Positions 5,837 through 13,084 of a DNA stretch of 13,660 bases are shown here, one piece after another (position 1 is the first letter of the stretch; every line of letters starts with the position of its first letter). The notes under the pieces were generated by a model that had not been told where the DNA came from, did no database searches, and saw nothing but the letters and a program-made list of their open reading frames with translations. The stretch is taken from assembly GCA_002470925.1 (NCBI GenBank), contig DKOX01000027.1, positions 1 through 13,660 on the forward strand, given 5' to 3'. Source of the stretch: Opitutia bacterium UBA7350. Lineage in GTDB: Bacteria; Verrucomicrobiota; Verrucomicrobiia; Opitutales; Coraliomargaritaceae. Position numbers and translations under genes: made by a program.

Positions 5837-8425
5837 TTAGTTATTAGTGATTCGAATTGAATTAATGCGGGATTGGGCGAGGCCCCTACCCGGTAAATTG
5901 TAGGCAATCAGTTTGCGATAAACTGTTTTTGCTTCTGAGAAATCTCCACGCACGCTCAAACGCTCACCCAGATCCAACAAGGTACGCGCCGCCCAATAGC
6001 GACCGGTTGAATCCAGCAAAGAGGCCAGCTTCACATCCAGTAGGTTGCGCGCCACACTTTCCGACAAAACAACCCTGGCGCGGTCGTCCAGACCCTGTCC
6101 TTCCAGCGCGAAGGCCCATTTATACATGGCCTCAACCCGAAAATTCAAATTCAGGTCCGGCATATCCACCAAACGCTCAAGCACTGAGGCCGCTTGGGCC
6201 AATTTTGCCGCATCCTGCTTCGCGAGTGCCAACATACATTGCGCGCGAGCCAACTCCGCCATGGGACGCATCGGATGCACCGGGTCGCTGTTAACAAGCG
6301 TCTCATAAACAAGCCGTGCTCCGGCAAAATCATTCAACAAACGCAGGAGGTCGCCCTGTCGCATGCGCGCCCGATATAGGAGCGCGTCTCCCGGAAAGCG
6401 TTCTGCCAGCCGCTCATACAACTGAATCGCCTCGACGTAAAAGTCGACACCCCGCCGCTCGCAGATCAATGCACCCTCAAAAATGGACTGCGCCGCCAAG
6501 GGGCTCCGCGGGTAGTCCTCCGCAAGCTGCAGCATGACAGCCTGAGCTTCCAGCAGCTGACCAAGCTGCTCCAACTCCGAAGCTTCCAATAAATAGGAAC
6601 GTTGCGCTGCCATGGAACCCTGGTATACGGTGCGCAAGGCATCCAAAACAAGCGCCGCTTCATCAGCGGCTTCCTGCCGGTAGTGTACTCTCGCTTTTAA
6701 AAGTAAAATTTCGGCTGCCAACGTGTCCGATTCCCCGCTTGTTGACTCTGATCCTTCGGCGGCGGCGGCATGCCGCTCCAGGAGTAAGTTTACTTGCCCC
6801 ATTGCATCAGCCATCGATTCTCCGAGCTCGAGTGCCAAGGATAATTCAAGCCAGTGCATTCGCAGGTTGAGCATCGTAGGCACTTGCTCCTCACTCCCGA
6901 GCAAGGAGCGAACCCGTCCGATCGCATCTTCAGCGCGCTGTTCTTTAATGAGTGCATGCGCAATATTCCACTCGGCCTGCCAACGTTTTTCGGCCCCCAC
7001 CTGTTTCCCGAAGGGCAAGGCATCAATATAACGCAAGGCATCCTCAAGTTTACCTATCTGAATCGATGCGATGACAAGCCGCAGATAAATCGACTCCAGT
7101 GCCTGAGGAACCTCGTTGAGCGCGAGTGTGTAGAATTCGGCGGCATTATTAAAATCCTTGTTCAAAAAGTAACAGTCTCCGATGAGGACATTGAGCTCCG
7201 CGATCCCGGCTTCATCCTCGAGGCTCGCCTGATGCTGAATAAGAAAATCTGCGGCGGTTCGGTATTGCGGCGAGGCGTCACGCAAAGCGGCAAAAGCCAA
7301 AATAAAATAGGCATCGCCGACGCGCATTAGGCCCGGGAATTTCTCCAAGAGGAGTTCCGCATCTGACTTTGCCAATTCGAGCTCGCCACGCCGCAAAGCC
7401 AACTGGCTGCGCAAATAATACATTTGGCCGATTAATGGATGCGCTTCCTTGCGTTCGAGCATCTCATTGAGAAGCTCGGTAAAAATGACACTTTCTTCGC
7501 TTTGACGGCTCAAGAGATAGAGCGCGACCTCCATGATTTCAATGGATTGCCCACTCCGAATCAACTCCGCCAACGCCATCTGTCCCTCGGTAGAACTCTC
7601 CCCGAGCATCATGGCCCGCAACAAACGCAACTCTTCACGCTGCGCAAAGGTAAACCCCTGACCATAACGCCTGAGCTGTTTGTCCAGATCCAACAAGTCA
7701 AGGGCTTCCTCCACCTCATCACTGTGCCAAAGCGCAAGGGCATACTGCTTGGCATACAAGAACGCCGCCGTACCGCGCGACTTGTTTAGCTCCCGTTTCA
7801 TATCTTTAAGCACATCCGGTCCCAAAGCGGGACCACGCAATTCTTTCCTGAGAAGAATCGTTTGTAAATTTGCCCGCTGATAGGGATTTTGTGCTCTGGG
7901 AAAAGCTTCCTTCAAATAAAGCTCCAAGGCCTCTAATTCTTGCTTTTGCTCTGCGTGTAAGGCCTGCATCAGGAAATACCAATAACGCTCGCTCTCGGAT
8001 AAAAAAGACACATCGATTTTCGCCAACTGCGTACCGATGTAACTCCAGTCGACTGCCCTGCCCGCGCCGTAAGCCACCTGCACCCCAAGCAACTGAAGGG
8101 AATAATCTTCCGTCCCAACTGGGATAAGAGCCATTTCCGTTTTCGCGGCTTCAAATTTATCTTGAGCCAGATAGGCCCGCACTAGACCCGCCCGAACGCG
8201 CTTTTCGCGCTCCGGCGTCAATCCTGGGTCCTCCAATACATTGGTGAAGATTTCCATCGCCGAGACCGGCAAGCCGCTGGACAACAAAACTTCTGCATTC
8301 GCAATCCCTCGCGCACTCGCAATCGCAGTTTTTGATGCGTCCGACTCAGTCAATGGCACTTCAATGGCATAGCCCAAGCTAGTGGATGCGAGTACCAGAA
8401 TTGTAAGTGAAGCAATGCAACGCAT
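5837..8425 (-). CDS. Large exported tetratricopeptide-repeat protein
   Basis: An 862-residue protein with an N-terminal signal peptide (MRCIASLTILVLASTSLGYA, likely cut after Ala20). No lipobox is apparent, so it is probably a soluble periplasmic protein. The body is almost entirely alpha-helical TPR-like repeats. Clear units occur around 415-465 (GDCYFLNKDFNNAAEFYTLAL and the following helix pair), around 655-755 (VEAIQLYERLAERFPGDALL, ARLVYETLVNSDP) and at the end (about 825-845, GDFSEAKTVYRKLIAYN). Other stretches look like degenerate repeats. Function is not known; such proteins scaffold envelope complexes, as CpoB does beside Tol-Pal. As first gene of the operon, directly before exbB, it is a likely partner of the motor. 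A -35/-10 pair close to the start suggests a very short leader. Confidence 0.85.
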   Translation of the reverse strand: MRCIASLTILVLASTSLGYAIEVPLTESDASKTAIASARGIANAEVLLSSGLPVSAMEIFTNVLEDPGLTPEREKRVRAGLVRAYLAQDKFEAAKTEMALIPVGTEDYSLQLLGVQVAYGAGRAVDWSYIGTQLAKIDVSFLSESERYWYFLMQALHAEQKQELEALELYLKEAFPRAQNPYQRANLQTILLRKELRGPALGPDVLKDMKRELNKSRGTAAFLYAKQYALALWHSDEVEEALDLLDLDKQLRRYGQGFTFAQREELRLLRAMMLGESSTEGQMALAELIRSGQSIEIMEVALYLLSRQSEESVIFTELLNEMLERKEAHPLIGQMYYLRSQLALRRGELELAKSDAELLLEKFPGLMRVGDAYFILAFAALRDASPQYRTAADFLIQHQASLEDEAGIAELNVLIGDCYFLNKDFNNAAEFYTLALNEVPQALESIYLRLVIASIQIGKLEDALRYIDALPFGKQVGAEKRWQAEWNIAHALIKEQRAEDAIGRVRSLLGSEEQVPTMLNLRMHWLELSLALELGESMADAMGQVNLLLERHAAAAEGSESTSGESDTLAAEILLLKARVHYRQEAADEAALVLDALRTVYQGSMAAQRSYLLEASELEQLGQLLEAQAVMLQLAEDYPRSPLAAQSIFEGALICERRGVDFYVEAIQLYERLAERFPGDALLYRARMRQGDLLRLLNDFAGARLVYETLVNSDPVHPMRPMAELARAQCMLALAKQDAAKLAQAASVLERLVDMPDLNLNFRVEAMYKWAFALEGQGLDDRARVVLSESVARNLLDVKLASLLDSTGRYWAARTLLDLGERLSVRGDFSEAKTVYRKLIAYNLPGRGLAQSRINSIRITNN

Positions 8426-8433
8426 ATTTTGAA

Positions 8434-8462
8434 AAATTAATGGACTTTATCAGTTTGAACAA
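8434..8462 (-). promoter_or_regulatory. Candidate promoter of the TPR-exbBD operon
   Basis: On the minus strand TTGTTC (8462-8457) is separated by 17 bases from TAATTT (8439-8434), a fair sigma-70-type pair. Transcription would begin near 8427, almost at the ATG (8425), giving an essentially leaderless mRNA. This is a weak prediction; the operon could also be read from the tRNA promoter upstream. Confidence 0.3.
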
Positions 8463-8510
8463 GTGCCCGCTTCGCTTGCAAAGTATTAAAACCCGGAAAA
8501 TTCAGGCAAA

Positions 8511-8585
8511 TGGTGCCCCCACCGGGAATCGAACCCGGATCTGCAGTTTAGGAAACTATTGTTCTATCCGTTGAACTATGGGGAC
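8511..8585 (-). tRNA. tRNA-Arg, anticodon CCU, with encoded CCA
   Basis: A full cloverleaf of 75 bases folds on the minus strand. The acceptor stem pairs GTCCCCA with TGGGGGC (one G-T pair). The D stem is GTTC/GAAC, the anticodon loop TTCCTAA gives CCU (reads the AGG codon), the T stem is CCGGG/CCCGG around TTCGATT, and the 3' CCA is encoded (8513-8511). The anticodon stem is weak: its outermost pair (27-43) is an A-C mismatch and the next is T-G. The variable loop has four bases. No integrated element is seen beside it. Confidence 0.95.
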
Positions 8586-8602
8586 TTGATACGATAAAAA
8601 CC

Positions 8603-8633
8603 TCTATAATTTTGTATTTGTGTCGATAACCAA
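8603..8633 (-). promoter_or_regulatory. Candidate promoter of tRNA-Arg
   Basis: On the minus strand TTGGTT (8633-8628) and TATAGA (8608-8603) are 19 bases apart, or 18 if TTATAG is used. Transcription would start about 10 bases before the mature tRNA end. The same stretch read on the plus strand holds a perfect TATAAT (8605-8610) pointing toward rpsR, but no -35 element stands at the right distance. Confidence 0.35.
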
Positions 8634-8711
8634 GCATCGCTTCTGTTTGAAAAATCAATTTTTTTCTTGTCCCTTGCACAAAAATACCGCAGTTTCCTCC
8701 GCTTCAACACC

Positions 8712-8909
8712 ATGAGTACCGAAAATAAAAAACCCAATCGCTCCCTCAATCCGATGGACTACACCTTTAATGATGTGGAGCAGCTCTCTCGTTTTGTGAC
8801 TGAAACAGGTAAGATTTTACCGCGTAAAATTACGGGACTTTCAGCGAAGCACCAACGCCGGATCACCAACACGATTAAGCGTGCGCGCAATATGATTACG
8901 ATGAAGTAG
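8712..8909 (+). CDS. rpsR: Ribosomal protein bS18, short and cysteine-free
   Basis: Small-subunit ribosomal protein bS18, 65 residues from the ATG at 8712. The core is diagnostic: NPMDYTFNDVEQLSRFVTE, then GKILPRKITGLSAKHQRR and IKRARN. Most bS18 proteins are about 75 residues and begin with a basic segment containing Cys; this one has a Lys/Asn-rich start (MSTENKKPNRS) and no cysteine, so it cannot bind zinc. It ends NMITMK rather than with the common L-P-Y/F tail. The frame is open back to a TTG at 8667, but the added residues do not look like bS18, so the ATG is preferred. No Shine-Dalgarno sequence is visible. It stands alone, without rpsF, ssb or rplI next to it, and has its own terminator. 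Confidence 0.93.
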   Translation: MSTENKKPNRSLNPMDYTFNDVEQLSRFVTETGKILPRKITGLSAKHQRRITNTIKRARNMITMK

Positions 8910-8938
8910 TACCTGCGGGGCACTTCCTGACTTTTAGA

Positions 8939-8970
8939 TCCTTTCCTGGCTCCGCCGGAAAGGGTTTTTT
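8939..8970 (+). terminator. Rho-independent terminator of rpsR
   Basis: CCTTTCC (8940-8946) pairs with GGAAAGG (8957-8963). The inner GGC/GCC pairing around TCC, with one bulged T, extends the stem to about 10 bp. Six T follow (8965-8970). It lies 30 bases after the rpsR stop and just before tsaC. Confidence 0.88.
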
Positions 8971-9000
8971 ATACCCAAACCCTTAAGCTTCAATTATAAG

Positions 9001-9981
9001 ATGATTCTCAATCCGACTAGTGAAAGCCTCAGGCACTGCGCTGATCTGATCAAAAAAGATGAGCTGGTTGCGGTACCGACAGAAACCGTCTACGGCTTAG
9101 CTGGAAATGCACTCAGTAAGTCTGCAGTGCATAAGATTTTTGAAGTCAAAGGGCGACCACTGATTGATCCCCTGATTGTTCATTGTCTGGATTATCCTTC
9201 CGCCCTAGAGTGCATCGAGACTAATCCGTTAATCCAAAGCTTGGCCGAGGAGTTTTGGCCTGGCCCGCTAACCCTTATTGCACACAAGAAAGCAGTGATT
9301 CCTGACATAGTGACCGCCGGTCTACAAAGTGTTGCGATCCGTGTTCCCGCACAAAAAGAGTTACTCCAGTTGCTTGAACTTTGCGGCGTACCATTGGCGG
9401 CACCCAGCGCCAATCCATTTGGCTACGTCAGCCCCACAGAAGCAGCTCATGTCGAACGATCTCTTGGCGGAAAATTGTCCGCGATCCTCGACGGAGGCCG
9501 CTGTTTACACGGGGTAGAGTCTACGATAATCGACCTACGAAATCCTGATACCCCGGCGCTCTTGCGCTATGGCCCCCTCGACCCTACTGCCATTGAGAAA
9601 CAACTACAGCGCCCTTTGCGACTTCAGCTCAAAGGACGAGGCAAGGAACATGCGCAGACTGCACCCGGAATGCTCAGCAAACACTACAGCCCACATGCTG
9701 AAGTTCATCTGGTGGAGAAAGGATCCACTTTTAATAAGGCCAAGCTAGCCGGAAAGCGGTTCGCACATATCTTTCTGGAAAAACCGAACCCAATGCCGGA
9801 CCATCCTGATTGCTTTTGGCTCACGGAAGATGGTTGTATGGAAACTGCAGCACGCAATCTTTTCGCATTAATGCAAACCCTCGATGCGCAATCATATCGC
9901 AATCTTGTATTTGAACTCGCTGAAGAAAAAGGAATTGGCCTTGCGTTTAATGACCGCTTAAGGCGCGCTGCCGCGAAATAG
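9001..9981 (+). CDS. tsaC: L-threonylcarbamoyladenylate synthase (TsaC/Sua5, long form)
   Basis: Makes threonylcarbamoyl-AMP from threonine, bicarbonate and ATP, the first step of the t6A37 modification of ANN-decoding tRNAs; cytoplasmic. The 326 residues match the two-domain Sua5 form rather than the short TsaC/YrdC form of about 190 residues. YrdC-domain motifs: VPTETVYGLAG (25-35), KGRPLIDPLIVH (50-61), FWPGPLT (85-91), VAIRVP (111-116), PLAAPSANPFGYVSPT (131-146) and LDGGRCLHGVESTIIDL (163-179). The usual LRPG appears here as LRYG (188-191). The linker and Sua5 domain start with APGMLSKHYSP (221-231). The ATG at 9001 follows the rpsR terminator by 30 bases and has no clear ribosome binding site. 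The start is well supported because it places the first motif at the usual distance. Confidence 0.95.
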   Translation: MILNPTSESLRHCADLIKKDELVAVPTETVYGLAGNALSKSAVHKIFEVKGRPLIDPLIVHCLDYPSALECIETNPLIQSLAEEFWPGPLTLIAHKKAVIPDIVTAGLQSVAIRVPAQKELLQLLELCGVPLAAPSANPFGYVSPTEAAHVERSLGGKLSAILDGGRCLHGVESTIIDLRNPDTPALLRYGPLDPTAIEKQLQRPLRLQLKGRGKEHAQTAPGMLSKHYSPHAEVHLVEKGSTFNKAKLAGKRFAHIFLEKPNPMPDHPDCFWLTEDGCMETAARNLFALMQTLDAQSYRNLVFELAEEKGIGLAFNDRLRRAAAK

Positions 9982-9984
9982 TTC

Positions 9985-10012
9985 AAAAAAAGCCCGGACT
10001 TCCATCCGGGCT
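9985..10012. terminator. Shared terminator between tsaC and the exopolysaccharide export operon
   Basis: AGCCCGGA (9991-9998) and TCCGGGCT (10005-10012) form a perfect 8-bp GC-rich stem with a 6-base loop. On the minus strand the stem is followed by an uninterrupted T run (seven T counting the stem base), so it is strong for the kinase gene. On the plus strand it is followed by GTTCTTGTT, a weaker tract ending tsaC transcripts. It separates two convergent genes. Confidence 0.85.
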
Positions 10013-10038
10013 GTTCTTGTTAATTGTTTGAGCCAGTA

Positions 10039-12405
10039 TTACGTAGCTTTTTTTGAATCACCCTCATCATCATCTGACGAATCATTCCTAGCTACTTCAG
10101 ACGTCTCCAAATCTGATTCTGCTTCCTCGCTGTCATCCACAATGGGCTCAAAATCGTCACTGAATTCATCTTCGGCACTCATGTAGTAATTTTTATAGCT
10201 TTTATCTGAGTACTGCGAGTAATAGTAGCTCGACATGGTAGCAGAGACGTAATTCAAAACGGCACCAAAAATAGGAACATTGGTTTCCCAAAGACGGCGA
10301 ACATTGAGAACCGCTGTTTTGCGCTTAACCGAGTTAAATTTAATGACATAGACCACGCCATCAACCGATGGTAGTAAAATTAGGGCATCGCTTACCGCAG
10401 CAAGCGGCGGGGAATCGATGATGATGCGATCATAGCGGTTCCTCAATTCTGCGATCATGTCTTGAAACTTAGTACTATTGAGAATCTGAGTAGGGTTCTT
10501 TGATTTACCACCGGAGGGCAACACATCCAAGTTAGGATAAACCTCCTTAACAATGAGGTCATCAAGGCTTTCGCCAGACTGTAAATATCCCAAGTGCCCT
10601 TTCTCGTTTTCCAGTTGCATTGAACGTGCGACATTGGGCAAACGCAAATCCCCATCTAACAGCAAAGTTTTTTCACCATGATTGGCAAAAGTTAGAGCCA
10701 TATTAGAACTGATGAATGATTTACCTTCGCTGGGAACAGTACTGGTGGTAAGGATTACCTTGGCATTTTTACTTTCCTCGTTAAGTCGAAGTGAGGAATA
10801 GATCGAACGGAAAGTCTCAGTGACGTGGCGTTCTGCGTTTGATGCAACCGCTTGAGCTTTTGCAGCCGTATCAAGCTTTTTAATTTTAGTAATGACCCCC
10901 ATCAACGGAAGGCCGACCGAACCTTCAATATCAAACGCACTTTTGATACGATCATCAAGGAATGCTACAATGAAAATCAAAGCCACGCCAATTCCAACAC
11001 CACCGAAAGCACCAGCAACTAGATTGATCGCGATATTGGGTGAAGAGTGTTTAATCGGAGGCAGAGCTTCATCAATGATACGTGCATTGGGATTCTTCAA
11101 ATTAACCAATGTTTTTTGCATCGTCATGCGACTCACGATGGCTTGCAGGAAGCCCTGTTGAACGTCGAATTCACGCAAGAGGGTGTTGTATTCCACTCCT
11201 ATTTTACTTAACGCAATCAGCTCTTTTTCTTTTTCCGCTAGTCGCTTGCTGGCAACTTCAAAATTCTCTTTGGATTCGGCATATGTTGCGTAGATTTTAT
11301 CGACCGCATTTTGCACCGCCAAGAGGAGTTCCGCTTCGGATTCCTGATAGGTCTGTACCAGTGAAATCATTGTCGGGTGCTTTTCCCGGTAACGCTTATT
11401 TAGGGCAGAAATTTGAATTTTTGCATCGGAGATAGATTGAAGCAATGACGCCACCCGCATTTGCTCTGCAATAAATGATAACTCCCACAAATCGCGCTTC
11501 TCGCGGCGATAGGTCTCGACTAAATTCCACTTGGTCTCGGCGATATCAAAATTGTTCTTATTTTGTGACTTGATGGCGTTTAAAGTTTTAAGCTGCTCGT
11601 TTGCAATATTCTCCTGTTGATTCAGCGATACTGCATTGTGCTTTTCGCGATACTCAGCTAATTTGAGTTCGAGTTCTTCAACCCGCTCGCGCTGTTGATC
11701 GGCACGTACTCGCAAATCCTCAACCGCTTTCATCGCAGCATCAATACTCTTGGTGAGATTATGGTTAATAAATTCCTCCGCGAATAAATTAGCAACCCGA
11801 GAAGCGATGATGGGATCGGGATGTGAATAAGCAATGTTTACCATCAGACTCATTCGTTGTGGTACCACTTTTCTATTTTTTCCTAGAATTTCTGCGGGGG
11901 TCAGTGCCCCTGTGAGATTAAAGCTATCCTGATAGGGCGCCATAAAGCGCTTCAACTCATCTTCCTGCAAACGCTGCTGCACCCCTTTGATAATTGAGCC
12001 ACTGTTTAAAACGCTGATTTGGGTATTCAAATCCTCCGCGCTGCGGATTTGGTTGGGCTCCATTTCGGCTCCCTCCTCAATCGCAGCAGGGTCATCACGC
12101 AATACCTGCATCGTTGCTACCCCAGTATAAACCTTGGTTTTATTAAAGGTATAAAGAATGGATCCAGAGAAAATTATGAAGAATGCAACGATGAGATACC
12201 AAATACGCTCTCGAAACATGAGAATGTAGTCTTTGGCCGTGCGCTGTGGCCCTGAAGCTCCGTAACCTTCTGATCCATAACCGCCGTAACCGTAATTGCC
12301 GCCGCCGCCATATCCGTAATTGCCGCCGCCACCATATCCGACACCATAGCCCCCGTAGGCACCTGCATTAGGGTCGGGCCCACCTTGAATATAATTATTC
12401 TTCAT
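10039..12405 (-). CDS. Wzz/BY-kinase fusion: polysaccharide co-polymerase with tyrosine autokinase domain and Gly/Tyr-rich N-terminus
   Basis: Inner-membrane regulator of capsule or exopolysaccharide polymerisation and export (Wzc/GumC-EpsB type), 788 residues. In order: a Gly/Tyr-rich cytoplasmic leader (about 7-52), a first membrane helix (about 68-86), a Wzz domain, long periplasmic coiled-coil helices (about 215-430), the motif ARIIDEALPP (441-450) before the second membrane helix (about 458-482), and a cytoplasmic BY-kinase domain. Kinase motifs: an ETFRSIYSSLR oligomerisation helix (530-540), Walker A STVPSEGKS (555-563), Walker A' LLLDGDLRLP (581-590) and Walker B IIIDSPP (661-667). 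A cluster of seven tyrosines (727-741) is the expected autophosphorylation site. Two departures stand out: the Gly/Tyr leader and a tail of about 45 residues after the cluster that is rich in Asp, Glu and Ser. It lies 12 bases after the export-protein gene, with no Shine-Dalgarno sequence. Confidence 0.94.
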   Translation of the reverse strand: MKNNYIQGGPDPNAGAYGGYGVGYGGGGNYGYGGGGNYGYGGYGSEGYGASGPQRTAKDYILMFRERIWYLIVAFFIIFSGSILYTFNKTKVYTGVATMQVLRDDPAAIEEGAEMEPNQIRSAEDLNTQISVLNSGSIIKGVQQRLQEDELKRFMAPYQDSFNLTGALTPAEILGKNRKVVPQRMSLMVNIAYSHPDPIIASRVANLFAEEFINHNLTKSIDAAMKAVEDLRVRADQQRERVEELELKLAEYREKHNAVSLNQQENIANEQLKTLNAIKSQNKNNFDIAETKWNLVETYRREKRDLWELSFIAEQMRVASLLQSISDAKIQISALNKRYREKHPTMISLVQTYQESEAELLLAVQNAVDKIYATYAESKENFEVASKRLAEKEKELIALSKIGVEYNTLLREFDVQQGFLQAIVSRMTMQKTLVNLKNPNARIIDEALPPIKHSSPNIAINLVAGAFGGVGIGVALIFIVAFLDDRIKSAFDIEGSVGLPLMGVITKIKKLDTAAKAQAVASNAERHVTETFRSIYSSLRLNEESKNAKVILTTSTVPSEGKSFISSNMALTFANHGEKTLLLDGDLRLPNVARSMQLENEKGHLGYLQSGESLDDLIVKEVYPNLDVLPSGGKSKNPTQILNSTKFQDMIAELRNRYDRIIIDSPPLAAVSDALILLPSVDGVVYVIKFNSVKRKTAVLNVRRLWETNVPIFGAVLNYVSATMSSYYYSQYSDKSYKNYYMSAEDEFSDDFEPIVDDSEEAESDLETSEVARNDSSDDDEGDSKKAT
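12290..12337 (-). repeat. Two tandem 24-bp repeats inside the kinase gene
   Basis: Positions 12290-12313 and 12314-12337 are adjacent copies of a 24-bp unit differing at one base (G or A in the Gly codon run). Each encodes YGGGGNYG. Because the unit is a multiple of three, gain or loss of copies would keep the frame and change only the length of the Gly/Tyr leader. Confidence 0.9.
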
Positions 12406-12417
12406 TTTAAATGCTTT

Positions 12418-13053
12418 TTAGATTATGCGCTCGGGAACAGTTATTGTATCCCCTTCCTTTAATATAATATCTTTAGCCTCGCCCCTGCGAATTTCGTCAT
12501 AATCCACGTCAAAGGGCTTCGAGCCATCATTGCGCTTGATTCGAACTTTTCGAGCATTGCCCAAGCGCGTTACTCCTCTGGATTGAGAGATGGCATCGAT
12601 CAAAGTCAAATCAGAATCAGGGGGCATCGGCACCTTACCAGGATTACCGACCATACCCAAGACATGGACAAATTTAGGCGCAAATTCAACAATTTGCAGC
12701 GAAACCTGAGGATCGACTAAATAATCACGATTGTAGAGATCAGTAACAAGTGACTGCGCCTCAGCAACAGTCATACCGGCCAGTTTTACTTTGCCGATTA
12801 ATGCTAATGCAACCGTACCATCACCCTCGATGCGAACAGCTTTGGCCAAGTCTGTTTCTTGGTATACCTGTAACTCGACAACATCAGAGGTTTTTAAGAT
12901 ATAATTTTCGCTTACAGCGACCCCATAAGATGAAGCCGAACCGTAAGAATTGCCGTCGTTGGAACCTCCTTGAATAATGCCGGAGTCTTGGGCAGTGAGA
13001 ACTTGAGCAATGCTCAACGATAAATATAAAAATATAAATCTGGTTAAATTCAT
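12418..13053 (-). CDS. Polysaccharide export protein (Wza-like, Poly_export plus SLBB)
   Basis: Periplasmic or outer-membrane polysaccharide export protein, 211 residues. A signal peptide (MNLTRFIFLYLSLSIAQVLTA, likely cut before QDSG) has no lipobox Cys, so unlike E. coli Wza it should not be a lipoprotein. After a Gly/Ser/Tyr-rich stretch (about 25-45) comes the Poly_export domain (about 50-122, YILKTSDVVELQVYQETDL) and one SLBB domain (about 128-180, VHVLGMVGNPGKV). It ends in GDTITVPERI, the common finish of this family. At 211 residues it lacks the extra domains and the C-terminal pore helix of Wza (about 380 residues), so it probably needs a separate outer-membrane porin; the neighbouring beta-barrel is the candidate. 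The ATG at 13053 lies six bases after a hairpin and T run. Confidence 0.93.
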   Translation of the reverse strand: MNLTRFIFLYLSLSIAQVLTAQDSGIIQGGSNDGNSYGSASSYGVAVSENYILKTSDVVELQVYQETDLAKAVRIEGDGTVALALIGKVKLAGMTVAEAQSLVTDLYNRDYLVDPQVSLQIVEFAPKFVHVLGMVGNPGKVPMPPDSDLTLIDAISQSRGVTRLGNARKVRIKRNDGSKPFDVDYDEIRRGEAKDIILKEGDTITVPERII

Positions 13054-13059
13054 AACACT

Positions 13060-13084
13060 AAAAAATGCCTCCTAAGAGGCATTT
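13060..13084 (-). terminator. Intercistronic hairpin with T run before the export gene; terminator or attenuator
   Basis: On the minus strand AAATGCCTC (13071-13063 complement side) pairs with GAGGCATTT around a 4-base loop (13072-13075), giving a 9-bp stem. The following T run (six T, three of them inside the stem) ends at 13060, only six bases before the ATG of the export gene. It lies 30-odd bases after the stop of the beta-barrel gene and looks like an intrinsic terminator for it. No promoter for the export gene fits between the hairpin and its start codon. Confidence 0.75.

Noticed and set aside
5929..8127. Many open frames on the strand opposite the TPR gene, up to about 160 residues
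   Set aside because: They are antisense to a well-supported gene, carry no domain signatures, and arise easily opposite Ala/Leu/Glu-rich helical repeats.
8667..8711. TTG-initiated extension of bS18
   Set aside because: The added residues do not resemble the basic, Cys-containing N-terminus of bS18; the ATG at 8712 gives a sensible protein.
8995..9000. TATAAG touching the tsaC start codon as a -10 element
   Set aside because: It would place the transcription start inside the gene, and no -35 element is found upstream.
12290..12337. CRISPR-like array
   Set aside because: The two 24-bp copies touch each other with no spacers and lie within a coding frame, so this is a protein repeat.
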